Positions 33,678 through 42,826 are shown, counted from the stretch's first letter. The stretch is 64,000 bases of DNA from Desulfovibrio piger (GCF_900116045.1 NZ_LT630450.1:2504501-2568500), one strand, 5' to 3'. Numbers and translations: made by a program. Notes: generated by a model from the letters alone, not told the origin.

Positions 33678-36600
33678 ATGAGCAGGCGATTTTTGCGACA
33701 GACCGTCTCGCTGGGGGTGAGCTATACCCTCGGCACCTTCAACGACAATTTTTTCAAGCAGGCCATCCTGCTGCTGGCCGTGGGCATGGGCCATACGGCC
33801 GTGCAGGCCTGGGGCACCGTGCTTTTTTCGCTGCCCTTCGTCCTGTTCTCCGCCTGGGCGGGCTGGCTGGCCGACCGCTATGCCAAGTGCCGTCTGGTGC
33901 TGGCTGCCAAGGCCCTGGAAGTGTGCGCCATGCTGGCCGGGGGCTGGGGGCTGCTCCAGCTGCACTGGAGCGGCATGCTGGCCATGCTCTTCTGCATGGG
34001 GGCCAGCGCCACCCTGTTCAGCCCGGCCCTCAACGGTTCCCTGCCGGAACTGTTCGCCCGCGAGGACGTGCCCCGCGTCAACGCCCTGTTCAAGCTGACC
34101 ACCACGGCGTCCATCCTGCTGGGCATCACGCTGGCAGGCGGGGCCCTGGAACGGCAATGGCTCGCCACGGAGATCCCCTTCGGGCGCTGGCTGGTGGCGG
34201 CCGTGGCCGTGGGCGTGGCGGTGCTGGGCCTGCTCTCCGTGTTCTTCATCCCCTGCCGGCCCGCCGCCGCCCGCAGGGAAGAGCTGCCGCCCTTCCCCTG
34301 GCTGGGGGCCCTGGATTCCGCCCGTGAGCTGTGGCGCCTGCGCGCCCGCAAGGGCATCTTTGGGTGCCTGTGCGCCGACGCCTTCTTCTACACCCTGTCC
34401 ACCCTCGTCCTGCTGGAGATCAATGCCTACGGCGTGGCCCAGCTGGGCCTTGGCCCCACCCTGGCCAGCCTGCTGCCCGGCGGGCTCATGCTGGGCATCT
34501 GCGCCGGGGCCGGTCTGGCGGCCCGCCGTGCCCGCGCGGACTGGCGGCGGAGCGTGCCCCGCGCCTGTGCCGGTATCGGCCTGCTGCTGGCGGTCGCCGG
34601 TGGTGTGCCCGCCGCGCCCGGGGCCTTCCGTTTCGGCCTGCTCTTTGCCTGCTATGCGGCGGTGGGCATCTGCGGCAGCCTGTACATCGTGCCGGTGTCC
34701 AGCCAGATCCAGCTGCTTCCGGCAGCGGAGGAAAAGGGCCGCATCCTCGGCACCAGCAATTTCTTTTCCTTTTCCGGCATGGCCCTGGCCGGGCCGGTCT
34801 ACGCCCTGTTGTCCTTCCTGCCGCCCTCCGCGGCCCACATGCTGCTGGGCGGCCTTGCCCTGATCTGGGCCGTCTTTCTGTCCCGCCGTCTCCGGGACGC
34901 TTTTCCTGATGGCGGCGACAGCGGACACAACGGCGGGGCAGGGGGCGGCGAGGGGGAGACTGGAGGGCCCCGGGGCCCGCACCGGGCCGGGAGCCGTGTC
35001 CGTATTCTGTTCTCCCGCATGCTGCTGGCCTGCGGCCGCGCCCTACTGTCCCTGCGCTACCGTGTCCGCCTGGAAGGGCTGGACATCCTGCAGGCCGAAG
35101 CGGAACGGGCACGCGAGCGGGGCAGGGGGGTGCTTGTCCTGCCCAACCATCCCGCCTTCATGGATCCGGCCCTCTTGTGTACGCAGCTCGCCGCTTTCGA
35201 CCTGCGGCCGCTGGCGGACAGCCATCAGATAAGCCGTCCATGGCTGCGGCCGCTGGCCGCGCTGACGGGCTGCATCGCCCTGCCGGACCTGTGCCGTGAC
35301 GGCCTCTCCGCCCGTGACCGGGTGAGGGAGGCGCTGGACAGCTGCGCCGCCGCGCTGGCCCGGGGCGAGAACGTCCTTCTGTATCCCTCCGGGGGCCTGA
35401 GCCGGGACGGCGGCACCCATCTGGGCGGCAACAGCGGCGCGTTCCGGCTGTTGCAGGCCGTGCCCGACTGCGGTCTGGTCCTCGTGCGCACGCGCGGTCT
35501 CTGGGGCTCGTCCTTCAGCCGGGCGGCGGGGGAACCCGTGCTGGGCCGGGCCCTGCTGCGCGGGCTGGTGTCGCTGCTCTGTCACGGCCTGTTCTTCCTG
35601 CCCCGGCGGGAGGTGCGCATCACCTGCGCCCTGCCGTCCCGCCGTCCCGTGGCCGGGGAGGGGGCCCGTGCGTACAATGCCCTGCTGGAAGCCTTTTATG
35701 ATGCCGACGGCGGGGAAAAGGCCCGGCCGCAGATCCTTTTTCCCTGGCGCGCCGGAGTGCTGTCCGTGGCGGGCACGGGGGCTGCACCGGCCCGGACGGC
35801 CGCCACGCCGCCCCCGCTCGCCGCTGCTGACCGGGAAGCCGTGCTGCGGCTGCTGGCGGACGCGTCGCCCCTGGGCCCGGAGTGGGCCGGCCTCAAGGAA
35901 GACCAGCGCCTGGACACTGATCTGGGGCTGGACAGCCTGGCCCTGGCCGAACTGGCCGTGCAGCTGGAAGGGCGCTCCGGCCACGCGCCCGCCAGTCTGG
36001 AAGGCTTGCGTACTGTGGGGGACTGTCTGCTGCTGGCCGCCGGGCAGCTGCCGGAGGCCGCGCCGACGGAGGCGGAGGAAGCTCCCTCTCCCTGGCTGGA
36101 TGCCGTGCGGGCCCGGCCCGCCCGGGCGCTCGGCCTGCCTGATGCTCCCCATTTGCCGCTGGTCATGTTGCGGCAGGCGCGGCGCGCCCCGTCCCGCCCC
36201 CTGCTGGCCGACAACGGCCGGATACTGACGGCGCGTGCGTTCTGGATACGGGCCGTGGCCCTTTCCCTGTATCTGCGCCGCCGTCCGGGCGGCGGGCAGC
36301 GGGTGGGCATCATGCTGCCCGCCTCGTCAGCGGCCTGTGTGGCCTGGCTGGCCGTGCTGCTGGCCGGACAGACGCCGGTCATGCTGAACTGGACCACAGG
36401 CCCGCGCAATCTGTGCCATTGCCTGCGTCTGGCCGGGGTGCGCCATATCCTCACTGCCCGGGCCCTGCTGGATCGTCTGGAAGGCAGCGGCCTGCGCGAA
36501 GCCGCCGGAGAGGCCGGGGCCGCATGGCTGCCGCTGGAAGATGCGGCGTCCTCCCTGTCCCCCTGTCTGCGTCTGGAGGCCGCCTGCCGTGCGTTCCTCT

Positions 36601-37727
36601 CGCTGGCAGGGCTCGAAGGCTGCGTCGTGCCCCGGAAGCCGTCCCCGCTGGCGGCCATTCTGTTCACCTCGGGCTCGTCGGCGGCGCCCAAGGGCGTGCC
36701 GCTCAGCCATGACAACATCCTTTCCAACTGCCGGGACGTGGCGGCCATCCTGGCCCTGGACAGCCATGACGCCATGCTGGCCATGCTGCCGCCCTTCCAT
36801 ACGCTGGGCCTCACGGGCAACATCGTGCTGCCCCTCTGTTTCGGCATGCCGGTGGTCTTCCATGCCAACCCCACGGAAGGCGCCCGTCTGGATGCCGTGT
36901 GCCGCCAGTGGCGGCCGACCCTGCTGGTGGCGGCCCCCACCTTTCTGGACGGCATGCTGCGTCAGGCCCGGCCCGGGGATCTGGCATCCCTGCGTGTGGC
37001 CTTCGTGGGCGCGGAAGCCTGTCCGCGGCGCCTTTATGATGACTTCGCCCGCCTGAGTGGCGGTGGCCTGCTGTGCGAGGGCTACGGTGTGACGGAATGT
37101 TCGCCGGTCATCAGCCTCAACCTGCCCGGCGATGCCCGCGCAGGCACCATCGGCCGTCCCCTGCCTTCGGTGCGCACGGCCATCGTGTCTTTGCAGGAGC
37201 CCCGGCAGCGGCTGGCGGCCGGAGAGATCGGACTGCTGCTGGTACGGGGCCCCAATGTGTTCAGCGGCTATCTGGGGCAGGGGAGCGATGGCGGCCCGGC
37301 GTCGCCCTTCCTGCGCCTGGACGGCGAGGACTGGTACTGCACCGGCGATCTGGTGCGGGCGGACGGCGGCGGTCACATGACCTTTGCGGGACGGCGGGAG
37401 CGTTTCGTCAAGCTGGGCGGGGAGATGATCTCCCTGCCGCAGCTGGAAGCCGTGCTGGGGCGCCATTTCACGGCCCCCGCCGGACAGGAAGGCCCGGTGC
37501 TGGCCGTGGATGCGCTGGAAGAGGAGGGCCAGACCGTGCTGGTGCTGTTCACGACCCTGCCGCTGGATTGCGCCCGGGCCAATGCCGTGCTGCGGGAGGA
37601 AGGCCTCTCCGGCCTGCATATGCTGCGCCGGGTGCAGCGGCTGGCGGCCCTGCCCCTGCTGGGCTCGGGCAAGGTGGATCACCGGAGCCTGCGGGCCCTG
37701 GCCATGCGGGACGGACAGGGCAGGTAG
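33678..37727 (+). CDS. Four-part lysophospholipid transporter/acyltransferase/ACP/acyl-ACP ligase fusion (LplT-Aas type)
   Basis: 1349 residues from the ATG at 33678, with AAGGAG upstream. Order: residues 1-410 form an MFS transporter like LplT (SYTLGTFNDNFFKQAILLL start, multiple membrane helices); about 445-650 form a PlsC-type acyltransferase with NHPAFMDP near 490; about 720-790 resemble an acyl carrier protein, with LGLDSLALAEL and the likely phosphopantetheine Ser near 752; about 830-1345 form an AMP-binding ligase with ILFTSGSSAAPKGVPLSH near 994, GYGVTECSPVISLN and CTGDLVR. It would import lysophospholipid, activate fatty acid and re-acylate. In E. coli LplT and Aas are separate and Aas has no such ACP. 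Confidence 0.9.
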   Translation: MSRRFLRQTVSLGVSYTLGTFNDNFFKQAILLLAVGMGHTAVQAWGTVLFSLPFVLFSAWAGWLADRYAKCRLVLAAKALEVCAMLAGGWGLLQLHWSGMLAMLFCMGASATLFSPALNGSLPELFAREDVPRVNALFKLTTTASILLGITLAGGALERQWLATEIPFGRWLVAAVAVGVAVLGLLSVFFIPCRPAAARREELPPFPWLGALDSARELWRLRARKGIFGCLCADAFFYTLSTLVLLEINAYGVAQLGLGPTLASLLPGGLMLGICAGAGLAARRARADWRRSVPRACAGIGLLLAVAGGVPAAPGAFRFGLLFACYAAVGICGSLYIVPVSSQIQLLPAAEEKGRILGTSNFFSFSGMALAGPVYALLSFLPPSAAHMLLGGLALIWAVFLSRRLRDAFPDGGDSGHNGGAGGGEGETGGPRGPHRAGSRVRILFSRMLLACGRALLSLRYRVRLEGLDILQAEAERARERGRGVLVLPNHPAFMDPALLCTQLAAFDLRPLADSHQISRPWLRPLAALTGCIALPDLCRDGLSARDRVREALDSCAAALARGENVLLYPSGGLSRDGGTHLGGNSGAFRLLQAVPDCGLVLVRTRGLWGSSFSRAAGEPVLGRALLRGLVSLLCHGLFFLPRREVRITCALPSRRPVAGEGARAYNALLEAFYDADGGEKARPQILFPWRAGVLSVAGTGAAPARTAATPPPLAAADREAVLRLLADASPLGPEWAGLKEDQRLDTDLGLDSLALAELAVQLEGRSGHAPASLEGLRTVGDCLLLAAGQLPEAAPTEAEEAPSPWLDAVRARPARALGLPDAPHLPLVMLRQARRAPSRPLLADNGRILTARAFWIRAVALSLYLRRRPGGGQRVGIMLPASSAACVAWLAVLLAGQTPVMLNWTTGPRNLCHCLRLAGVRHILTARALLDRLEGSGLREAAGEAGAAWLPLEDAASSLSPCLRLEAACRAFLSLAGLEGCVVPRKPSPLAAILFTSGSSAAPKGVPLSHDNILSNCRDVAAILALDSHDAMLAMLPPFHTLGLTGNIVLPLCFGMPVVFHANPTEGARLDAVCRQWRPTLLVAAPTFLDGMLRQARPGDLASLRVAFVGAEACPRRLYDDFARLSGGGLLCEGYGVTECSPVISLNLPGDARAGTIGRPLPSVRTAIVSLQEPRQRLAAGEIGLLLVRGPNVFSGYLGQGSDGGPASPFLRLDGEDWYCTGDLVRADGGGHMTFAGRRERFVKLGGEMISLPQLEAVLGRHFTAPAGQEGPVLAVDALEEEGQTVLVLFTTLPLDCARANAVLREEGLSGLHMLRRVQRLAALPLLGSGKVDHRSLRALAMRDGQGR

Positions 37728-37991
37728 CCGGGAGCGCGGGGGCAGGAGCCCGCGGCCCGGGCAGAGGACGGCACAGCGCCCGCTGCGTGCAGTGCGTGGC
37801 AGTGCGCGGAAGGGCGTTCCCCCGCTGTCTCCGCTTCCTCGATAGATTGCCGACAGTTCAGGGCGCATGGAAACGGCGGCCCGTGCCACGGAAAGCCAAA
37901 CAAAAAAGGGTGACGGTCTTCGTGACTGTCACCCTTTCGTATGAGAGCTTGTCTGTAAAGGCGGAATCCCGTCCCCGTGCGCATCAGCGCC
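37728..37991. other. Intergenic region at convergent gene ends
   Basis: 264 nt between the fusion gene and dnaJ, which converge. It holds one strong hairpin (37902-37937) and no gene. Confidence 0.6.
37902..37937 (-). terminator. Intrinsic terminator of dnaJ
   Basis: A 14-bp stem AAAGGGTGACRGTC with one G-T pair closes a TTCGT loop; on the minus strand it is followed by six T residues. It is about 55 nt past the dnaJ stop. Confidence 0.88.
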
Positions 37992-39113
37992 CTAGTCCAG
38001 GCCCATTTTTTTGCTCAGCTTCTTGCCAAGATTCTTGACTTTTTCCAGCGGGCTTTCGCTTTCCAGGCGCTCGAATTCACGCAGCAGCTCGGCCTGCCTG
38101 TCCGAGATGCGGGTGGGGGTCAGGACCTTGACTTCCACCAGCAGGTCGCCGCGGTTGCTGCGGCCGGGATAGGGCATGCCCTCGCCCTTGAGGCGCAGCA
38201 GGGTGCCGCTCTGGATGCCCTTGGGGATGTCCAGGGGCAGCGGGCCCTTGAGGCCGGGCACGTCCACACGGTGGCCGAGGGCCGCCTGCACGAAGCTGAT
38301 CTCGCAGGTATAGATGAGGTCCTGGCCCTGGCGTTCGTATTTTTTGCTGGGCTCCACATGCAGGACCACATACAGGTCGCCTGGGGGCCCCCCGTGCTCG
38401 CCGGGTTCCCCTTCACCGCGCACACGCAGGCGGGTGCCGGTATCCACACCGGCAGGGACGCGCACCACGATCTCGCGGCGTTCTTCCACGATGCCCTGGC
38501 CCTTGCAGCGGGGGCAGGGCTTTTTGATGACCTGACCGGTCCCCTGGCAGGTGGAGCAGGGCATGGCGATCTGGAAGAAGCCCTGGGAATGGCGCACCTG
38601 GCCGGTGCCGTGGCACTGGGGGCAGGTCTCGGGCTTGCTGCCCGGGGCGGCGCCGCTGCCGGAGCAGTCGGGGCAGGTCACGTGCTTGGGCAGGGTCAGG
38701 GGTATCTCGTCGCCTGTGGCGGCCTGCTCGAACGTGACTTTCAGGTTGTAGCGCAGGTCGGCGCCCTGCATGGGACGGGGACCGCGTGCGCCGCCGGCGG
38801 AAGCAAAGCCGAAAAGGTCGCCGAAGATATCGCTGAAGTGGGCGAAGATGTCTTCGTTGCTGGTAAAGCCCGCACCGCCCATGCCGCCCTGCACGCCGGC
38901 ATGACCGAAGCGGTCATAGCGGGCGCGCTTTTCGGCGTCGCGCAGCACGTCATAGGCCTCGGCGGCTTCCTTGAACTTTTGTTCGGCTTCGGCATCACCG
39001 GGGTTGTGGTCGGGATGGTAGCGCATGGCCAGCTTGCGGTAGGCTTTTTTGATCTCCTCTTCGCCGGCGTCGCGTTCCACCCCCAGAACTTCGTAATAGT
39101 CTCGCTCTACCAT
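37992..39113 (-). CDS. dnaJ: Chaperone protein DnaJ
   Basis: 373 residues. The J-domain ([35 protein letters not shown]) has HPD at about 33-35 for DnaK stimulation. A Gly-rich region follows. Four zinc-binding repeats are intact: [24 protein letters not shown] and CPRCKGQG. The C-terminal substrate domain then runs to the end. It starts 5 nt after the rpoZ stop, so rpoZ-dnaJ form an operon ended by the terminator at 37902. No dnaK is present in the window. Confidence 0.97.
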   Translation of the reverse strand: MVERDYYEVLGVERDAGEEEIKKAYRKLAMRYHPDHNPGDAEAEQKFKEAAEAYDVLRDAEKRARYDRFGHAGVQGGMGGAGFTSNEDIFAHFSDIFGDLFGFASAGGARGPRPMQGADLRYNLKVTFEQAATGDEIPLTLPKHVTCPDCSGSGAAPGSKPETCPQCHGTGQVRHSQGFFQIAMPCSTCQGTGQVIKKPCPRCKGQGIVEERREIVVRVPAGVDTGTRLRVRGEGEPGEHGGPPGDLYVVLHVEPSKKYERQGQDLIYTCEISFVQAALGHRVDVPGLKGPLPLDIPKGIQSGTLLRLKGEGMPYPGRSNRGDLLVEVKVLTPTRISDRQAELLREFERLESESPLEKVKNLGKKLSKKMGLD

Positions 39114-39118
39114 GACCT

Positions 39119-39358
39119 CTAGCCTTCGTTCTTGGCGGGCTCCTGACCTTCGGGCAGGGGATTGTACAGGCTCATGTCGTCAGGCAGCACCTTGCCCGCG
39201 GCGATCTCGCGCAGCGCGGTCACGGCTTCCTTGTTGCGGCTTTCGATGAGGGGCTCATAGCCTTCACGGTACTGGCGCACGCGCTTGATGGCCATCTGGA
39301 CCAGCAAAAAGCGGTTGTTCACGCGTTCCTGGCAATCTTCCACAGTAATGCGGGCCAT
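39119..39358 (-). CDS. rpoZ: DNA-directed RNA polymerase omega subunit
   Basis: 79 residues. [29 protein letters not shown] matches the conserved N-terminus of omega, which wraps the beta-prime tail and aids polymerase assembly. GGAGG lies 6 nt before the ATG. It is the first gene of an rpoZ-dnaJ unit. Confidence 0.93.
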   Translation of the reverse strand: MARITVEDCQERVNNRFLLVQMAIKRVRQYREGYEPLIESRNKEAVTALREIAAGKVLPDDMSLYNPLPEGQEPAKNEG

Positions 39359-39586
39359 AGTTCCTCCGGCTTGCCCGCGAGACAGCGGGCGGAGTGTAAA
39401 AATGAATGCCGCCGTACCCGACAGCAGCGGGCGCGGCGCAAGAGGGGCAGAACTCTTTGCCTGCCCAAGCGAGTTATGCTATTGGTCTTTCGTGCGGCTG
39501 TCAAGGCCGGAGGCGCGGAAAATCGTCCCTGCCCTGCCTGCCGTCCCCAATCAACGCAACACATGCCCTGCGGGGCAGGAGGACAT

Positions 39587-40390
39587 ATGCGCGAAAAACG
39601 CTCCTATGCGCAGGAGGTCTGCGTCAAGAGCGCCGGCAAGGCCATGCAGCGGACAGGCATGATCCGGCCCGGCTGCCGCATCGGCGTGGCCGTTTCCGGC
39701 GGGGTGGACAGCTTCGTGCTGCTCAAGACCCTGCACATCCGGCAGGGCATCGTGCCCTTCCGTTTCGAGATCATGGCCATCCATCTCAACCCCGGCTTCG
39801 ATCCGCAAAGCCATATGCCGCTGGCCGCCTGGCTCTCGCGGCACGGCATCCCCTCGCATCTGGAGGTGACGGACTTCGGCCCGCATGCCCATTCGGCCGG
39901 GAACCAGCGCCGTTCCCCCTGTTTCCGCTGCGCCTGGCTGCGCCGCAAGCGCCTGTTCGAGCTCTGCGCGCGGTACAGGCTCACCCATCTGGCCCTGGGG
40001 CACAATGCCGAGGACCTGGTCTCCACCTTTTTCATGAACCTGTGCCGCAACGGCCGCGTGGACGGCATGAGCATGAACGAGCCCTTTTTCGGCGGCAAGC
40101 TGCATCTGATCCGGCCGCTGCTGCTGGTGGAGAAGAAATACATCATCAAGGCCGCCAAACAGTGGGAGCTGCCCCTGTGGGCCAATGCCTGCCCTTCGGC
40201 CGGCCATACCGCCCGCAGCGACATGGGCGAGACCCTCAAGGCCCTGTACGGTGTGGCCAGGGATTCCCGCCGCTGCATCCTCAACGGTCTGAGCCGCTGG
40301 CAGCTGGAAAAGAACAGTCTGCCCGATGTAGTGGATGCCGGAGAGCAGGAGAGCGGGGCTGTCCGGGGGGAAGGGACCCCCTTTAGCTAG
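39587..40390 (+). CDS. TtcA-like PP-loop tRNA thiolase
   Basis: 267 residues from the ATG at 39587, supported by a GGAGG box 5 nt upstream. The PP-loop ATP-binding motif is SGGVDS at 37-42. CFRCAWLRRKRLF carries the conserved C-x2-C that with a later cysteine (NACPSAG) binds the 4Fe-4S cluster in TtcA, and LALGHNAEDLVSTFFMNL is the family core. TtcA makes 2-thiocytidine-32 in some tRNAs. It could instead be a TtcA/TtuA-family paralogue with another tRNA position as target. A large hairpin overlaps its 3' end. Confidence 0.86.
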   Translation: MREKRSYAQEVCVKSAGKAMQRTGMIRPGCRIGVAVSGGVDSFVLLKTLHIRQGIVPFRFEIMAIHLNPGFDPQSHMPLAAWLSRHGIPSHLEVTDFGPHAHSAGNQRRSPCFRCAWLRRKRLFELCARYRLTHLALGHNAEDLVSTFFMNLCRNGRVDGMSMNEPFFGGKLHLIRPLLLVEKKYIIKAAKQWELPLWANACPSAGHTARSDMGETLKALYGVARDSRRCILNGLSRWQLEKNSLPDVVDAGEQESGAVRGEGTPFS

Positions 40391-40419
40391 CGCGAAAAGG
40401 GGGTCCCTTCCCCCCGGGC
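40369..40419 (+). terminator. Very long hairpin spanning the end of the ttcA-like gene
   Basis: GGGGGAAGGGACCCCCTTT and AAAGGGGGTCCCTTCCCCC are exact inverted repeats separated by an 11-nt loop (TAG stop inside). The stem has 19 bp. No clear T-run follows, so it may protect the 3' end rather than terminate. Confidence 0.6.
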
Positions 40420-40448
40420 CCCCCATCCTCCCCCAAACGCGCTTTATT

Positions 40449-40486
40449 ACAGGAAGCGGGCAGCCGTACGGCTGCCCGCTTCCTGT
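40449..40486 (+). terminator. Perfect 38-bp palindrome followed by T-run
   Basis: Each half (ACAGGAAGCGGGCAGCCGT and its exact complement) has 19 bases, with no spacer. On the plus strand TTTTC follows, so RNA from the ttcA-like gene would end here. The structure is equally perfect on the minus strand. Confidence 0.75.
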
Positions 40487-40752
40487 TTTCAGGCGGGATA
40501 ATGACGTCATTCGGTGGCGTGCTGTCTGTTGGCGGGGCAGTGTGCGGGCCGCTTGATGCGAAGGAATCGGGGCGGGGCTGGCTTCGTGCGAAAAAGATTT
40601 TTCGGAGGCGGCAGGCGCGGACGGGTGCTCACTCCCCCAGTCCGGTCATGTCTGCCCCTTGGCGGTCAGGGGGGATGTCCTGTCCGTCATCCGAAGACGG
40701 GGACCCGCCATACAGACCAGAATAAAAGTTTTTGGGAGGAGCGGGGGAGCAG

Positions 40753-40798
40753 GAGGGGGAGAGGAGACCTTTTTGGAAAAAGGTCTCCTCTCCCCCTC
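40753..40798. repeat. 22-bp perfect inverted repeat
   Basis: GAGGGGGAGAGGAGACC plus five T residues is repeated inverted after only two bases (GG). The 22-bp arms have no mismatch. It lies just beyond the TPR-gene terminator; role unknown. Confidence 0.85.
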
Positions 40799-40801
40799 AT
40801 C

Positions 40802-40825
40802 AAAAAAACACTGCCCCAGGGCAGC
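40802..40825 (-). terminator. Intrinsic terminator of the TPR-gene operon
   Basis: On the minus strand CTGCC-CTGG-GGCAG is followed by TG and seven T residues, 19 nt after the TPR-gene stop. Confidence 0.8.
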
Positions 40826-40843
40826 GGTGGCGCGCGTCGTGTG

Positions 40844-41470
40844 CTAGACGCCCTTGGCCCTGAGCTCTTCCAGGAAGCCTTCGGGCACTTCAAAGCCCAG
40901 CTCGGCGGCCTTGTCGGCGGACTGGCGGGCTTCGGCGTACTTGCCCAGGTCGAACTGGGCAAGGGCCATGTTGTTCCAGGCGGGAGCGAAGCCGGGTTCC
41001 TTGTCCAGGATCTCCTTGCAGAGCTTTTCGCAGGCTTCGAAATCGCCCTGCATGTAGTAGGCGGTGGTCAGGGCGTTCTTGGCCTGCACGAAGTCGGGAT
41101 CCCACTTGAGGGCCTTCTTCAGGGCGGTGATGGCCTTGTCCGGCTCGCCGCGCTGCAGGTGCACGAAGGCGATGTTGCTCCACGGCACGGGGAACTTGGC
41201 GCGGCACTGGGCGGCTTCTTCGTTGTAGCGCAGGCAGCCTTCCAGGTCGCCGCGTTCCAGGCAGATGCCGCCGAGCTGCACATAGGCCTCGGCCAGGTGG
41301 GGGGAGTTGCGCACGGCGTTGAGCAGGGCCTCTTCGGCGCCCACGAAGTCACGCTTGCTCAGCAGGGCCAGGCCCAGGTTGTAGTGATGGTTGGCGCACT
41401 GCTCGTTGGCCGCGATTTCCATCTTGAGGTCGGCAATATATTCGTCGATATCGTCGTAACGCTGTTTCAT
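40844..41470 (-). CDS. Tetratricopeptide-repeat protein
   Basis: 208 residues with about five TPR units: HYNLGLALLSKRDFVGAEEALLNAV, AEAYVQLGGICLERGDLEGCLRYNEEA, VPWSNIAFVHLQRGEPDKAITALKKAL, VQAKNALTTAYYMQGDFEACEKLCKEIL and APAWNNMALAQFDLGKYAEARQSADKA. TPR proteins scaffold other proteins; the partner is not evident. No signal peptide, so cytoplasmic. Its start overlaps the preceding gene's stop by 4 nt, the last member of a ferredoxin/YkgJ/hypothetical/TPR group. Confidence 0.9.
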   Translation of the reverse strand: MKQRYDDIDEYIADLKMEIAANEQCANHHYNLGLALLSKRDFVGAEEALLNAVRNSPHLAEAYVQLGGICLERGDLEGCLRYNEEAAQCRAKFPVPWSNIAFVHLQRGEPDKAITALKKALKWDPDFVQAKNALTTAYYMQGDFEACEKLCKEILDKEPGFAPAWNNMALAQFDLGKYAEARQSADKAAELGFEVPEGFLEELRAKGV

Positions 41471-41871
41471 AGGATGTGGCCCTCTTTTTTCAGCAGATCA
41501 TGATACCAGAGGCAGAAGTCGGTGATGCCCTGGAATTTTTCGTCACGGTTCACAATGCCCAGAGCGCATTCCAGCACGCCGCGGCCGTAGTCGTTGCCGT
41601 ACTGTTCGTTCCTGGCGGCCTTGAGCTGGAGGAACTCGCGCACCAGCTGCTGGGTGGTGCGTTTGGTCACGTCCAGGCGCACGTCCAGAGGATCGTTGGG
41701 CTTCTGGAAGGGGTCCCAGTTGTCGTAGCCGATGCGGTCCACGAACTTGCGGCGGCGCGGGTTCATGCGCTCGTAGATCTCACGCTTGAGCTGTTCCTGT
41801 TCTGCGTTGAGGCGCTGGGGCGTGCCGTCGCGGAACACGGTAGCGGGAATGAAACTGAGCTCGGAAGGCAT
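41467..41871 (-). CDS. Conserved-looking hypothetical protein
   Basis: 134 residues. It is charged and soluble with NAEQEQLKREIYERMNPRRRKFVDRIGYDNWDPFQKPNDPLD and an LKAARNEQYGNDYGRGVLECALGIVNRDEKFQGITDFCLWYHDLL segment, which look like a folded helical protein rather than a shadow frame. No family was recognised. It overlaps the TPR gene by 4 nt and follows the YkgJ-like gene by 10 nt, so the three are probably co-expressed and functionally tied. Confidence 0.8.
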   Translation of the reverse strand: MPSELSFIPATVFRDGTPQRLNAEQEQLKREIYERMNPRRRKFVDRIGYDNWDPFQKPNDPLDVRLDVTKRTTQQLVREFLQLKAARNEQYGNDYGRGVLECALGIVNRDEKFQGITDFCLWYHDLLKKEGHIL

Positions 41872-41881
41872 GGTGCGCTCC

Positions 41882-42550
41882 CTATTTTTCAGGCTTGGCC
41901 GGGCCGATGCCCAGGTAGGCCTCGTCGTAATTGGTGATGAGTGCCATGGAGAGCGGCACGTAGACTTCGTGCAGCTCGCGGAAGCGGCTGTTGACGGCGC
42001 GTCCGATCTCGCGGCTCAGGTCTTCCAGGCGGCTCTGGATCTTGTCCAGATAGACGGTGGGGTACTGCTTGCCCTTTTCGAAGGCGGCGAAGCCGCAGAC
42101 GTGGCCCTGGCCGGCGATGGCGGTGGGCACGCCGTAGAGGCGGCAGGTGATGGGACGGGCCTGGTAGAGCAGGCAGCGGTCGTCATCGCCCAGCAGGGGG
42201 CAGCGGCACTTGATGCGCGCGGCTTCTTCCATGATGGCTTCGGGGCTCTTGCCGGACTTTTCTTCCCGGAAGAGCTCGCGCTTGAGGCGGGTCAGATGGC
42301 GGTCGGTCTCGGCGGCCCTGGTCAGGATGGCCGAACGCTGCGGACCGTAGTCGAAAGCCTGCTGGAAAGCCCGGTTGATGTACATGGCCTCCACCAGGGA
42401 AAGGTCGAACAGGGCATGGCAGCAGTCGCTGCAGCCTTCCTTGCAGGTGACGCACTGGGCATGGTCGTGCCGGATACGTTCGAACACGGCGTCACAGCTG
42501 GCGCGGAGTTTTTCGTATTCGGCAAAAATGGGCTGAAGATCAGGAATCAT
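41882..42550 (-). CDS. YkgJ-family cysteine-cluster protein
   Basis: 222 residues from the ATG at 42550. The cysteine cluster C-VT-C-KEG-C-SD-CC near 33-43 and further cysteines (CRCPLLGDDDRCLLYQARPITCRLYG, HVCGF) match the YkgJ/Fe-S-oxidoreductase zinc or iron-sulfur binding family. Function in this family is unproven; links to protein or flagellar modification have been proposed in some genomes. It is 87 nt downstream of a ferredoxin gene that could supply electrons. Confidence 0.85.
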   Translation of the reverse strand: MIPDLQPIFAEYEKLRASCDAVFERIRHDHAQCVTCKEGCSDCCHALFDLSLVEAMYINRAFQQAFDYGPQRSAILTRAAETDRHLTRLKRELFREEKSGKSPEAIMEEAARIKCRCPLLGDDDRCLLYQARPITCRLYGVPTAIAGQGHVCGFAAFEKGKQYPTVYLDKIQSRLEDLSREIGRAVNSRFRELHEVYVPLSMALITNYDEAYLGIGPAKPEK

Positions 42551-42637
42551 TGGGATCGTTCCGCTGGTTATGAAAGTGCCGCCAGACGAAACGCCCGGCG
42601 GCACTTTGATTTGCAGGTGCTTGGGCACCCTCAGGGC

Positions 42638-42826
42638 TTAGGCTTCTTCAACGGTGATGGCGCTGGTTTCACAGACTTCCACACAGGATTCGCAGCCCAG
42701 GCACTCTTCGGAGTTCACGGGTTCGGACTTGCCGTCCTTGATTTCGTAAACTTCCACGGGGCAAACGTCCACGCATTCGCCACAGCCCACGCACTTGTCG
42801 GTATCGACATTCACATTGTAGCCCAT
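42638..42826 (-). CDS. 2[4Fe-4S] ferredoxin
   Basis: 62 residues from the ATG at 42826 with TGGAGG upstream. Two cluster motifs are intact: CVGCGECVDVCP and CLGCESCVEVC. It is a small low-potential electron carrier. The longer frame upstream is not supported. It leads the group YkgJ-hypothetical-TPR. Confidence 0.95.
   Translation of the reverse strand: MGYNVNVDTDKCVGCGECVDVCPVEVYEIKDGKSEPVNSEECLGCESCVEVCETSAITVEEA

Larger units (their letters stand above)
40391..40843. other. Hairpin-rich intergenic region
   Basis: 453 nt without a gene. In order it holds a C-rich stretch CCCCCCATCCTCCCCCAAAC, a 38-bp perfect palindrome, a GCGAAAAAGATTTTTCGG patch (40588-40603), a 22-bp hairpin and the terminator of the TPR gene. 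Short frames lack ribosome sites. Confidence 0.7.
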
